In this document: positions 44,232-57,200 of the stretch, piece by piece
Layout: each line of letters begins with the position of its first letter
Numbering within the stretch: the first letter of the stretch is position 1
NCBI GenBank assembly: GCA_022695795.1
Contig: MU404136.1
Location: 124,001-188,000 of the forward strand
DNA: 64,000 nucleotides
Source: Biscogniauxia marginata
Taxonomy: Eukaryota > Ascomycota > Sordariomycetes > Xylariales > Xylariaceae
Direction of reading: 5' to 3'
Made by a program: the position numbers and the translations under genes
Notes under the pieces: model-generated
Told to the model about the DNA's origin: nothing
Database searches by the model: none
What the model saw: only the letters and a program-made list of their open reading frames with translations

Positions 44232-47208
44232 TCAAGCAAATTGTCGCTTGAGGTCTCCCCATTTCCTCTGCAAGGTCTCGTGTTGAGAGTTTATCTGTAC
44301 AAAGTTGTTAGCTTCACATTGCAAGAATGGGTTGTTCCTTTGGCTAGACATACCTCAGCATATCGCATCTTAGTCTGTACGAGCTCCTCCTCGAGCTCTG
44401 CCAACTCCTTCTCGAGTTTTCTATTCTCCTCGTGGACACTCTCGTTCCGCTTCATGAGATCGTCACGTTCAAGATTCCAGGCCTGTTCTATTTCTTCAGG
44501 CTGTTTTTCGATGACGTTGCGGAGCTCCTTGACTTGTCCCACAAGGCTCTCGTTCTTATCCTTAAGTTCTTCGTTCTCAACTTTGGTATGAACCAAATCT
44601 GTCGCCATAGAAGCCTGCTCACGGTCGCTTGCTTCAATGCGCTCCTCGAGTTTGCGGACCTTGATCGCCAAGCTTATGTTGGACGATCTGAGTTGCTCAA
44701 GCTCTTGTTCCCGCTCCTTCTCCGCCCGAGTCTTCTCTTCCCATTCCGTAGTATAGGCTTTGAGGATCTCAGAGGTAACCTTCACCTCACAGGCGTCGCG
44801 AACTAACTGATCAGCCCGGTAGACTTCCTTGTCGATACTAGAAGAACTACTTCCAAAGAAGCCATTCTCGAGAATACTGCCAGCACTTGGCGCTTGGTCG
44901 ATATAAACATCGAATACCTTGTCTTTGAGGAAAGTTGTAAGTTGACCCATGTCCGTCATGCCGAGCAGTGTAGAAGCGTTCTTTTGCATGAGCACAATGC
45001 CAAATTTGAGTATTGCCTCCAAGCCCTCGGAGAGTATAAGATCGTAGATCCTAAGCACGAGCTGAAGCGGAAATCTATAAGCAAAGAGGGTGAGGAACCA
45101 TTGCGTAGCGTATAGGTGCGGAGATATGCCCCGGCGGTGTAGATGGCAGTAGAGTGCGGGCTCTAGATCTTCCAGCAACCGCTCGAATTGATATAGATGC
45201 ATGTGAAGACCGGGCATATCCTGGATGAAGAGGTCACGCAATTTGTACTGGTTCATGAGCCGGACAAGAAGGCAGAACGCTTCCTCTTCCGGCATGTTGA
45301 AAAGGATCGGCATGATTAGGAAGTTCATGCCTTGGGCATACCCAACTGCCTCATCATAGAGCGCATAAGCCTTGCAGACGCCGAATAGACCTTCTTGCAG
45401 TCCAGCGGCAGCGGCATACTTCGAGTAGCTCGTCCTGGCACCAAGATCTCTCCTGATAGACTTCTCTAATCTTGATAGTGCAGCCGCATCCTCCTTTTCC
45501 TTCTTCTTCTTGTCTGCGGCAGCGATAGTCTGAGCCTTGAGAGCAGCCTCGGACGTCTCAGGTGGTGTGGTCGGTGATTTCTTGCCACTACCACCGGACT
45601 TTTCAGACACAACCGAGGAAGAAGAGGATGTTACGGCTTCCTTGTCAGTGTTTAAGGTAGCGCTCGAGACACTGTTTGTTGTCCCGTTACTGGTCCTGTT
45701 CTTCTTCTTGTCCTTATCGGTCCCTCGGGCCACCAGGTCCTTGTACACCATCTCCAGCTCTTCATTCTTGCTGTGAGCAAGCACCTGCCAGACCACACCA
45801 CGAATCACATTGGGTATACCCGTAGCAATAGCCGTGTTCAGCTCCTCCGGGCTCGTTCTTGCAACAGCAGCTGGACCCTCGTATACGACAGATTGCCAGA
45901 GGTCCCAGTCGACCTGTGCATCAGACATTTCCGAGGGCCCGGCAGAAACGCCCGAGACCGTACCGGGAGCAAGTTTGGCATCCGGGTTCGGTGGCAATGG
46001 AGAGGTCGGCGGCTGAACGGCATTTTCGTCCAGACTTGCCTCCACAGTCGGTGTAGCAAGATTGCTGGTAGTGTGATGGGGCTCATCATCTTCGTTCAAC
46101 GAGATTCCAGCCTCTTCCCGCATCCGGACCATCTTAAATCTATCCTTCAGGCTATTTCTAGACGGGCGAGGATTGCCATTTGTGGTCCCACCCCCTTTCT
46201 CCTCTTCGAGCTTGCTTAGCATCATATCGGGGTTGCTGGTGAGAGTGGCCACCGAGCTTGCCGTGTTTCTCCTGCTCACGGCAGCGACCGGGGGTGAGGT
46301 AACAGCTTCTTTTGGAGTAGAGTTCCGGGATAGCCAGGAGAATGGACTAGTTATTTTTCGCGTAGGGGGAGGCGGGGGTGCTATTGAAGCCGGGGCGGGA
46401 GCCGGAGCCGGGGCAGTAGAAGGATTCGGGCTAGATTTAGGAGGGATTTCGTTGTTCGAAGGGGGAGACCATGGCATTGAAGGTAATGAGCTAGCAATGT
46501 TACTGAGCGAAAGCTTCTTCCCAGGCTGCTTCTCTGCCACGGGGAGTTTCTCTGCTATGTGTACATTAGTTGCTGTAGACTCTTGATCCCGGACCTTTTG
46601 GAACTAACCCTTAGGTGGTGAGACTGGAGGTAGCTCAACCGAAGGTAATTCGACTGCTGGTGGCTGGACTAAGGGTGGTTCAACGGAAGGTGGCTCGCCC
46701 GAAGATGCATCACCAAGATCAACATTGTCAAGGGATGCATTGGATGTGCGCTTGGATGCCGGTCTCGATTCGACTGCAGTGCCGCTCTGTTCCTCTATGG
46801 CCTCGACTTTGTCCTCTGCTGTGCCATCAATCTGCTCAAATGGGTTGCCATTCTGCTTCTCTTGGAGAGTTGGACTCTCGGGTGCACCTGAAGTGCCATC
46901 TGACCCAGCGCTGGGAGGACGTGCGGGTTTGGATTGGGCGATCTTGCGTGCTGTTAAAGATCTGATGGAGCCTGTATCAATAGCATCTTCGAAGGTGTCC
47001 TGTGTATATGCACATCGGAATTAGCATGGCTGGTTCGTCATGGCGGCGCAATGCAGTGTGACTGAAGACAGGCCCTCATAAGTCGACAAACAGGGGCTGT
47101 TGATACGAAGATAGATAATTTACATACCGTTTCCTTGTCCGAAGCAGCTGGGGAATCGTCAATTCGCGGGCCAGCCTCGGAGGAGGGCTGCTCCTCGTGT
47201 ACCGACAT
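44232..47208 (-). CDS. GYP5: TBC-domain Rab GTPase-activating protein, Gyp5 type
   Basis: Four exons, 47208-47128, 46999-46609, 46554-44354 and 44294-44232 (introns 128, 54 and 59 nt), encode about 911 aa. Residues 1-400 are Ser/Pro-rich and mostly disordered. The TBC domain starts near residue 403 (GIPNVIRGVVWQVLAHS). It carries the catalytic arginine-finger motif IRRDLGAR (about 524-531) and the glutamine finger in VGYAQGMNFL (about 561-570). A Ser/Lys-rich insert of about 100 residues separates the first TBC helix from the arginine-finger motif. A long coiled coil follows and ends LQRKWGDLKRQFA in the small last exon. This layout matches Gyp5/EVI5-like proteins, which activate GTP hydrolysis by Ypt1/Sec4-class Rabs in ER-Golgi and exocytic transport. 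The second intron ends in a tandem TAG-CAG acceptor, so two forms differing by one residue are possible. The start ATG at 47208 is chosen over an upstream in-frame TTG. Confidence 0.92.
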
Positions 47209-50200
47209 GCTGTCTAGCAATGCTGGGGCTCGTGAGTGGTAGAGAAGTGTCTGTTCTGCCTGAATAGGGATGGACGTTGGGGGTCGAAATCAGGAGCGGC
47301 AACACGTCTTCTGCAGGGTAGTATCGTATCTAACGATATCTAACGAGTCTGGGCCATGGAGCAATGGGCACATGTACGTGTTGTTCGGGGATTTAACCGA
47401 ATGCGAAGAGCAGGTGCAACGTTCGGGGCAGACTACGATTGTGTTGCAAAGAAGGAGAATAGAAGGGACATTCGCAACTCGGCCGATGTGACGGTGAAGA
47501 GAGCATGAAGGAAGGAAAGTTGAGAGATGTGCTCGGTTCAAGTGGTTTTGTTGCTTTTCCACTACACGGCTTTGGGGTGTTGACTGGGGCGCAAAGATGG
47601 ATCTACGGAGTACGGGTAGCGGGTACGGAGGTAGTACGTAGGTAGATTTATTTTAATTGGGTTTGTCTGATGGTATCTTGAAATCCAATTGACCAGCGGC
47701 ACGCAGAGCTGAGTGTGTAGCCCGCTGTCCCACCACCCAGCCAACAGCCTAGCGGGGTCCTTAGGTTGGCTAGCCTGCCAGCTAGACTACTGTAAATCAG
47801 GCGGTAAAGTGTGGCATCGGGACTTGTGGCGCTATAAACGTTCCCTAAGGTACCTAGTCCAGGGGGGTTAAGGGGGCTTATTGCGGGCCTGGAGGGGCTC
47901 AAAGCTTGTCGCCCGCCTTTTGGCCATTCAATTCACTGCACGACGTCTGGTCCTTGTGAAGCGCTTCACGTGCGTCCATGTATATTGAATGTGAATGCGC
48001 ACTGCACGACGGGATGAAATGGTGGGATTGCCCGCACGCGAAGGAAAGCCAGATCCAGAGACAAAAATAAATAAATAATGAACGAAGGGGGGGCTAGGAC
48101 AGCCACTTTACACGTTTGATTCCCCCATCCTCCATCCCTCCCCTTATTCACATTCCTTCCAATGGCTTCCCACGCGACGAAGTGACATCACCTTTTTGTC
48201 TCGATTTCGCATCGTGATAAGTGAACAACACGGTGGCTATGCTGCCAACATGAGGTGGCCGAACAGGGAATGGCCGAATTACTGTCCTCTAGAGCTACAT
48301 TAGTTACCTATTTTAATAATATTCCGAATGAGAAGTGGATTGCAGATGGTCAACAGTTCCGCCGCATCTTGCATATTGTTGTTGTAAGCGAGAAACCATT
48401 CCTGTCCTCCCCTCAGCGTCTCCCTGTCCAATCCAAGCACAAACGAACAATCCAGAAGCTCGTGTCGCATCCTGGCACTTGGTTGATCACATACAGCCAC
48501 GCGTCGCACCGTGCATTCCCTGTTTACAGTGCAGGCCATGTTTCCCGATTATACGGATACATGGATCGCAGTTTAGCGAACCCAATTCTATCATGTTTTG
48601 ACACCGCCTAGACTGTTGCAACCGTCAACTAGAAATCCTGAACACAACATCAGATAGAAAAGGAGTGGCGAGATGGCCTGATCGAGATTCCTGTAACCTA
48701 GGCTACTTGCATTTGGGTATCTTTATTCCAGAATTATTGCGGTTGGGTTTCAAGGTGCAACGAAAATGTGTTATTCCCTTATCTCTGTTCGGGATGTAAA
48801 GTAACACTACTAAATTTTTACAGACTCACGTGGGGAAATTGACTGAGTATTTCGAATCCATACCTAGGTACACACTTCTAATATATACATTCCCGCAGTG
48901 TCGATGGAAGGGTTGTCTCCTAACTACATACACATCTGTAGGGGTTAAATAGATATTAATAGTACCTAGCACTCAACAACAAGATCAATACCTAGCTACA
49001 TGTACTCGCAAAGACGGGGACATAGTATAAGGTCGAGTCTCGCATTAACCGCTTTGATGATGTTAGTCAAACTTCAGTTGCTAATCTATATGCTTAGAGA
49101 GCTCATTGTCAAAACTCGTAATCCAGACATGCGACAGTGGTCAGGGGTAAGAATCAAAATGTAGAGGGAACCATCGACAAATTTCATTATGATCATTCAT
49201 GTTTAAAAATAATAGTTCTTACCGAAGTCTATTATATAGGTATAACAATCTCTCTGGTTTGCAAGGTATCACTGCGAAAAGGCTTAAATGTACCATATGC
49301 CTTAGAAACGCTAGAGCTCGTTTAGCTGCTAGCCCTTGATAAGCCGCTATAAAGCTAATGACCTTCAAGTAATGTAGGTTTTGTCCGAAATTTGTTCGTT
49401 ATCCAATGATAATAATTATTTTCTAAGGGGACTATTTAGATGTAAAGCTCCTTCGGTGAAAATAATGTTAATGAATGTCCAAGATATGTAGCATGCTTTT
49501 AATACGGCTACGTTTTATATATAGGTCACGATAAAAGATCGTTTCGTCCCTAGAAGGTTGAAATCAAGTCTTTATAATTTCATATCATAATACTACGCAC
49601 GCGTCGATGGGCGCCGATATGACGAAGGAGAGGTAATTATCTCCTTTCCGGTCCGTCGATGGAAATGATGGAGACTGGGTTCCTTCTCGAGCCTAAGACT
49701 CGGCGGAATTTGATTGGTCTCGGTAACACGTTACAAATGTATCACTGGCCCCGGTAGAAGATGGCAGAGGCGCTGGTATTGCTGGATGTGTAACTGAGGC
49801 GTGCGTTGGAACCCCCGTGGAGAGAATATCTGGTGAAAGCCGACTTAGCCTTCACCCAGACAGCGCATTTTACTTTCTCGAGCATATAGTCAATTGGTAA
49901 TCTTGAAAGGCATTCAAATCCATGAGTCTTGATAAGGCCATCCTTCCCTCATTGCCTACATGCAAGGCTACATCTCACAAGCTGTTGTAATAGCTTGCTA
50001 CTAGTTAGTGGCACAGAATTCATTGACAGTTGACGAGTTGCCTTGTCCAAGCAAGGGGATACCATTCCTTCACGAGCTGCACAACATGACGGGTTATAAA
50101 TGCATGCTGTCATGGATTAAGATGACTTCTCTTTCATAAGTAGTAGAATAGACGTGATAGATTATTGAAATCAAGTCCGAAGTTGATATCTACAATCAGT

Positions 50201-51256
50201 TAACATGTCGTTTCTAGCTAAAATTACCTTGTCTACCTGGGTATAATCTCTTACATATCTTTCTAACTTGGCTGCTGCCTGACTCCTCATTTATAAATAA
50301 TGGCACGTATGCTCAAGGCTCGGGTTTGGACTGGGAAAGGTTTGTTCGTGAACCTGGCCAGTTCAATATGCTGAAAACTACCTAGGAAACTGGGATCTAG
50401 CCCCTTTTTGATATATCTCTTAAAACACGAACGTGCGACCTTAGGGACTAGCATCTAGACTGTGAACCTTAACCCGCTCAAACTATCAGGTATGTAGGGG
50501 CTAGCTGCTATGGCCTTTAATTAAGACCTCATTGATTGTATGTCATTGGTATAGCAAGCCACCCTATTGTTACAGCTTGGTGGTGTAACACTCACGTGGG
50601 AGTGGCTTGACATTTACGTCCGTACACAGCCCAATATTTGCACCGGCCGGTATGTATTCGCTGCTTTCCTGATCATCTTGTAGGCGAAGGACATGATTCT
50701 ATTATCGAATCTCAGCCTTCGATATTGCTTGGACCAAACAAGCCCTAGGCAAGCCTCTAACCTAAGAAAGTCGGGATATTAGTCCGAAGTGAGGTTTCCA
50801 ATATCCCGCAAGTGCATAGAGTTGCCTGTTACATCGACCCTTACAGTCATCAAAAGATAACACCAGCATAGGTAGTATGCCTGCTTGACGTGTGTAGTGA
50901 AAGGCATCCACTGGTCACAGTAGTAACCGCTAAACACCCATAGTCGTAGATGGCCGTTACTTAGGAACCTTCAGAATAAACTACCTCCTGGAACAGAAAA
51001 GACCTGCTACGTAAGTTTGAAGGTTAGAGGCGGTTGACAGAAACAAGTTTGCACTTCTGCTGGCACGGACCACAGCATACCCATGCTGAGTCCGTCCCAC
51101 TCACACCTAGAAGGACGAATCACCCGTCTTGCCGAATTGCCTGAGCAAAAGAAAAGCCATATCATCCAAAATAAAATCCCTGGCCACCAACAATCAGCAA
51201 CTGGCTGAATCACGGTGGGGCCGGATCGGATCCAGTCCCGCCAGTTCGCCAAATAT
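47209..51256. other. 4-kb region without a supportable gene
   Basis: Begins with the Gyp5-like promoter (47209 to about 48250; the (-) gene starts at 47208). It becomes AT-rich beyond 48700 and ends at the tRNA gene. A perfect TACCTAGGTA palindrome lies at 48861-48870 and an AGGTACCT core at 47848-47855. Open frames are short and unsupported. No transposon ends recognised. Confidence 0.45.
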
Positions 51257-51379
51257 GGGCTTGTGGTCTAGTGGTATGATTCTTCCTTAGCATTCGGTCC
51301 CCTGTTGTGGATGACGATGAAGCCCTGTGCTCCATCACGAAGCTTGGAAGAGGTCCGGGGTTCAATTCCCCGCGAGTCC
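51257..51379 (+). tRNA. tRNA-Ala(AGC) with a 52-nt intron
   Basis: The acceptor stem GGGCTTG/CGAGTCC pairs over 7 bp and includes a G3:U70 wobble, the identity element for alanine, with A as discriminator at 51380. The anticodon stem CTTCC (51282-51286) pairs with GGAAG (51346-51350). The loop is T-T-A-G-C-A before the intron and T after it, giving anticodon AGC (51289-51291). The T-arm is CGGGG-TTCAATT-CCCCG. The intron at 51293-51344 sits at the canonical 37/38 position. The D-arm has a three-base-pair stem (GTC/GAT), as in some fungal tRNAs. Confidence 0.88.
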
Positions 51380-51546
51380 AGCTGTGTTTTCTTTTTCGAT
51401 ATTTCTTTTTGTCCCCGGGGCCGGTTGACGTCGAAAATGCCGTTCTCGACGAGATTTGCATGAAAGTGATATGAGGCTGGATATGGATATACTTTCTACA
51501 ATGCGGCTTATTCTCACCACCACTCTTAATTAACTAGGTAGGGTCC

Positions 51547-51569
51547 TTCCTTCCTTCCTTCCTTCCTTC
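51547..51569. repeat. (TTCC)n microsatellite
   Basis: Five full TTCC units plus a partial one, 170 bp downstream of the tRNA gene. Confidence 0.85.
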
Positions 51570-53009
51570 TTTCCTAAACCCCTTTTCTCTCTTATAATAA
51601 CATTTTTCATTGATTTCTTTTTGTCACTTGCGCACATATATAAAGTATGCAGAGAATAATAACTCATTACATATCTAACTCGTATATGCGCACGCATGTG
51701 TTGAAACTAGACGTGGATTTGGGTCGCCGGTTTTGCTTTTCTGCTTGTTCATCTGCAGCGCATCCCAGTCGCAATTCTCCCGGCGCTTGCTTGTTTCAAT
51801 TCCGGTTCTACCTATACACGATTATTCCGCAGCTATATTACCTGTTACATCATCTAGCTGGAGTCTGATTTTACATTAGAAGAAACTATTCATTCGGCTT
51901 TCAACGTTTTCAGGCATTATTTTATTAGGTGTTATGCGTCGGCAATGGCGTGATGTTTTTTTCTTCCTCTTTCTTAGAACCACCCCGCGGCGGTGTGGTT
52001 GGGTACCTTTGTAGGTAGGCTAGGTGATGAGCACAAATTGGCTTCGGGGGGAAAAAGGAAAAATAAAAGCAAAAGAAAAGAAAAAGGAAGAAAAAAGAGA
52101 GCACGACCCCGCCATCGATTTCCCCTCCGGCCCCTCCATACTAGTGGGTCCGAATGTCGTCGTTCTGCATGGTCCCGATCCCGCACTTATTTGCGATTTT
52201 TCTATAAAATTACTAGGTACCTAGGTAGGTATATACGTGCTTCTTGCCTCTACTGTATAAACCCCCTTACCTGTTGGAACACTACCAAAGCTTGGTAATT
52301 CGTCCCCGGATATAGGTCAGAAAACACCGGGATGTATTTTATACCTTAGTGAATGAAATTGCTCACGTGTTTAAAAATATTGAAAATAAATGTCGGATTC
52401 CGCACTCCCCACCCAGCTTAACAATATATAAGAAGGTAGGTCCGTACGGCGAGAATAGTAATATGAAGCTCTCTGTATTCTCTGTAGATCAATACTCAGA
52501 CTTACCAGCGGATGGTTTGGGCTCCAATATCCGTAAGCCCTAACTAACAACGTTCGTACAATACAGAAGCCCTCGTATTGACTGACCAACAAGAGCTCAC
52601 ATGTGTTTCAATCTTGGGCCAACGATAAATTCTTATCTGCTCAGGATGGTGGGAACTATATCCGAGATGTTTTTAAGACAAGACAAGACAACATAGCATA
52701 TATGAACCTTCCCGAAACAAAATAGTCGCTAGGTAGGGCTAGCTCTTAGTTGTGAAAGTGAGATCTTTTTGGTGCAGCTTTGGCTTTGAATTTGGGTTGC
52801 TACGATAAGTATAAAATTGCTATGATATACTTGTCTCCGAGTACTTGAAGTTGCAACAGTTTGCAAGGTCCGCGGGACAGGGCAGTAATAGATGCCGGGG
52901 AGCTGCAGACCAATACTTATCGCAGGTAAGACCCCAAGGCGATTTGGATGGATTGGCAAGCTGGGCTTGCTGGTGCACAGATGGATGATTTGACATGTCT
53001 ACTACATAT

Positions 53010-53310
53010 TAGGAAGAGAATACCTACATGTAAGCATGCGCATATATTTGTGATGGAGGAGGTGGTATGTAAGGTACTTACTTATATGAGGTATATGTAG
53101 GTACCTCTTGTAGTCCTAGGTACAGTATCCATGTAGGTAGGCACCTGATTCATTCATTATAGGTCTACACTATTTGTGCCTGAAGCTCAATGATCTGCAT
53201 GTGTATGTACATATATCTTTACATGGATCATTCTATATATTTCAATGTCATGTAGCTATAAGGTACCCGGTAAGAGATGTATGTAGGTAGGAGGGAGGTA
53301 TGTTGAACTT
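53010..53310. repeat. Cluster of GTAGGTA/AGGTACC-type short words
   Basis: Within 300 bp the words TACCTACATGTA, GGTACTTAC, GTAGGTACCT, CCTAGGTAC, GTAGGTAGG (twice), AGGTACCCGG and related forms recur in both orientations. They are not a tandem array but a local concentration of the dispersed palindromic motif seen elsewhere in the window. Confidence 0.55.
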
Positions 53311-54271
53311 GGAGGACACCTTCATAGGGAAAAATGCACATACACGTACGTCTCTAGTAGCTACATAAGGTCATCCGCAAAATAGGTCGTGCATATCACT
53401 TCGGTATTCGTTCTACACTACTAGGTCCGTCTGGTACCGTAGGGAATGAAGGTAAGGCGTGGTAAGGTATTTCCAGGGCCCCGCTTTTATTTGCACTTTA
53501 ATAGCGTTGGCCAAAGCTCCACCTTACAGCACAATCATTACGCAAAAGGCACACACACCTTGTAGGCGCGCGACCTTCAACTTTCATCACTGACTTGACC
53601 TTCCGATCCCAAGCCTACCTATTTTTTCTTCTTCGCCTCTGGACATCTTTCTACCTCACCCGCCTGCATCTTCCACACCGCATCAAGATCCAGGCATTTT
53701 CCCTTTGAGCTGTGAGAACCCTGGTCTCCGGTTTGTCTTGACCACCCACCACGTTTTTCTCGGCTCTGGATCTGACGGAACAGCGGCCTGCACCCGCCTG
53801 AACCATCTGACTCCAGCATCTTCACGTACCTGAAATCCGTCCACCTAACATTCCGCATCTTCATCACCACCACCCCTCACTTGTCCACCTAATCAACATT
53901 GGTCCTGTAATTCCCGTACGTCCACACGGCACGCATCATCTTCCTCTTCATTTTCTCTCTAGCCGCCGACGCTGCTCTTTCGCCGTGAACCCACGAGGTC
54001 TTCCTGCAAACGCCTACATTACCCCCCCGGTACCCGCAAGGCTGATCTTTGGAGGCGAGGCTCAACACCTTCTTACCATCGCCTCACGTCACTTCCGTAG
54101 CCCCACCTTGCGTATTGAGAAGCAGACGGAGGACCCGTACGAGAGGAGCAGTCCATGCTAATTTGGATGCTCCGCAGCGACGAGTCAAGTTGTCGTCACC
54201 GGCTACCTGAGCTTTGGTAGTGGAGGGGGAGTTGATACGTTCTCTGCGGCTTTGCCGCCCCGGCCTTCACC

Positions 54272-57200
54272 ATGGGAAAGATAACGAAGACCATCCAACC
54301 CAAGCACAAGGAGACCCTGGTGAGTCACTATAGCCACTTGTTCTGCCCGTCTTTAGCTCGTCTGTCGTTGCTAACCCGTTTGTCTTCAGTCTCCTTGGCT
54401 TCAACAGTTTGTCGACGCTGCGACCTCGGCGCCGCTACCTCTCTTGCCCAAGTCTCTCGCCACATTCCCTTCGCGATGGCCGTTCCCTCGTGGAGATTTG
54501 TACCACTGGATACCGCTGTTGAACCGATTTGACGGGCTTCTAGAGTCATTCTGCGATACATACAAGTTGAACGAGGGCCCGCAGACTCGAGATTTCGGCT
54601 GTGAGATATTGCTGGCCTACAGCTGGACAGCTGATGGCGACGCCCAAACCGAGAAGGCAGCGAAGCTCACCGAGCTGGGATACGGTAAAGATGGCGATGT
54701 CTTCCTCATCGTCTCCATACTCAAGTTCACACAAATGCTGCTGGATCATTGTGGTAACCGAAGTATATATGCTAGCAGTGCTCATTTAAACGATCTTCTC
54801 CACAGTACGGATTTCACTATCATCTGTGCCACCCTCCAGGTTGGTGTAGAATTGGCCCAACGCTATCAGGCTTCGGTGAAGCGTATCCATGGCATGACTA
54901 CACGGCAAGTACATACAGCTCTTCTAGCAAACCATTACAATATCGACTTGGATCGCGTACAACAGCTAGCTCAGCCTTTTGTCAAGACGCCTATTGTGAA
55001 GCCTTCCGACGCCTCTTCCTTGTCTACGCCGACTAGTGCTAGCAAGAGCAAGGACAAGGCGTATGGCGGGAGCGCGAAGAACGTGGCCGCCATGTTGGCA
55101 AATGACCTTTGTGCCATTGCGAAGACTGACTCGGCTGAGAATAATGCTTCTCAGGCCCGTTGGAGCGGCTGGGGCGATGTGAAACTCATATACTATCCTG
55201 CGTCGGGCTCGTCGCAGGAACCTACACAACAACCCTTACCAGATCGAGGCAATTCGAACGTTCCCTCAACACCTACTCCTCTGAGACGCAGTAGTACTTC
55301 AGCTGCCACACAAGCTGCCCCTCGCGTTAGTGGACAAGGTGCATTGGAGGATAGTCCAGCGTCCGCAACACGATCTCCTGCTCTAGGCCGTGAAGATGGC
55401 AGCCCGCCTAGCCAGAAGTCTTTGGAGATACCGCAGTCTGCGGTAGTCTCGACCTCGATCTACGAACTTCTACACCGTGTGCCTGCAGATCTACCCAAGG
55501 AGACTAAGTACGAGTTTTTGAATCGCCTCCGTGTTGCCAAGGCGTTGATGGGATCTGTTGAGTCGCGGCAGCAGGCACTCAAAGCACGCCTTCTAGCGAT
55601 CCAGAATCTAGCGTATATCCACATCGAGCCCACCTTCGTCGAGAAGGTCCTCAGGCAGGATAGTGACGAGCCACGGCGGTTCCAGCTTGTGTACCAGCTT
55701 GCCGAATTGATACATCCTGGTGCTGATGGCACGAATGTTGTTCCTCTTGATTTGCAATCTATAGCATTATCCTTGCTGGAGGCTATTTCGGCGTTTCACA
55801 CCAAGGTTTCCGATATATTCTCGGCATTAAATGCCACAGTGAACCATGGTGTGCTGTTATACGTCATCAGGAAAGCGGTTGCTGAGATGAAGGAAGATGA
55901 TTCCGGTGAGCAATGGACCGAGAAGGATGAATGGCGAGACAACCTCTTCTCCCTCACTCTCCACATCACCATGGCCATGGCCAATAGCTCCGCACGCAAT
56001 ACTCCTGAGATCATCTCGGCTGGTCTCCTAGACGTCATGGTTGAAGTCCTCAATCTTAGGTCTAATATCGCAGAGCGGACTTACGGCACTCTGGTTGGGT
56101 TTCTGGATAGTCTCATCTATAATGTGCAAAGCTCTTTCCAAACCTTGATCAACGCCGACGGTCTTGAGGCTATAACTAACTTGGTCACCCATGAAGTTGA
56201 CCTCGCTGGAAGGCTCGCCGTTGAAGGCAAGGGGACACCTGCAGACCACCGCTCACAGGTGGTAGACTATGAGATCCCCTTCTACCAGCAGCAAAACCTC
56301 AAGTTCCTCCTGAAGTTCATACACCACCTAATGTCTAACGCATTTGCTTTCGGCGGAAACACCGACCGGTTGCTACGGAACCTCGTTGATAAATCTGCTC
56401 TGCTTCGAAGTATTCGCGAGATCATCGAAAACATGACAAAATTTGGTTCGTTGGTGTGGACTAACGCCGTCACTATCTTGAGCGACTTCCTCAACAACGA
56501 CCCTACAAGTTTCGCGGCGATTTTCGAAGCCGGATTAATCCAAAGCTACCTGGGGGCCTTGACAGGTCGCCCTGTCACTACTGGAACGGAGACGACACAG
56601 CCCGATAGAAACGATGAAGACAACAATTCGTCGACAGATTCCCCTACCCCAGACCTTCTTGAGCCTGATCCAAGACCGCATCCTCCTCCGCAGGACGTCT
56701 TAGAGGCGCCTCGCGATGGCCCACTGGCTCGTGGTATTCTTCCCTCCTCAGATCCTATTGCCATCGTGCCCACCGTACTGAACGCCATTTCACTAAATAA
56801 CCTTGGCATGAAAATGGTTGTGTCTTCGCGGGCCTTCGACAGTTACTTTGAGATCTTCGAAAGTCCTGAGCATGTTCGAGTTATGACAACAGATGATGCG
56901 CTTGCCCATACGGTCGGCGGCAGCTTTGACGAGCTTGCAAGACATCACCCAGCGCTTAGACCTGCTATTGCGAACGCTGTTCTGGACATGATAGCTCGCG
57001 TGACGCATTTCGCTCGAGTCAAGGCTCGGGACTCGAAATGGGGAGCAAAACTCTTGGTTAGAGATCATGAGGGACGGGATCTAGTTGCTGATGAAGGACT
57101 ACTGAAGAAGCCTTCGGTGTTGCCTTCAGATAAGACAAAAGACAAAGGCAAATCCGTTGCCTTGGCTGATGACCTGGATGTTCAAATGACGGACGCAAGC

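Larger units (their letters stand above)
51381..54271. other. 2.9-kb intergenic region upstream of the Tom1-like gene
   Basis: Contains a (TTCC)n repeat just after the tRNA gene and TAGGTACCTA at 52214-52223. Dense GTAGGTA/GGTACC-type words lie at about 53010-53310, and the promoter/leader of the ubiquitin ligase gene occupies roughly 53500-54271. No gene with family support seen. Confidence 0.45.
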
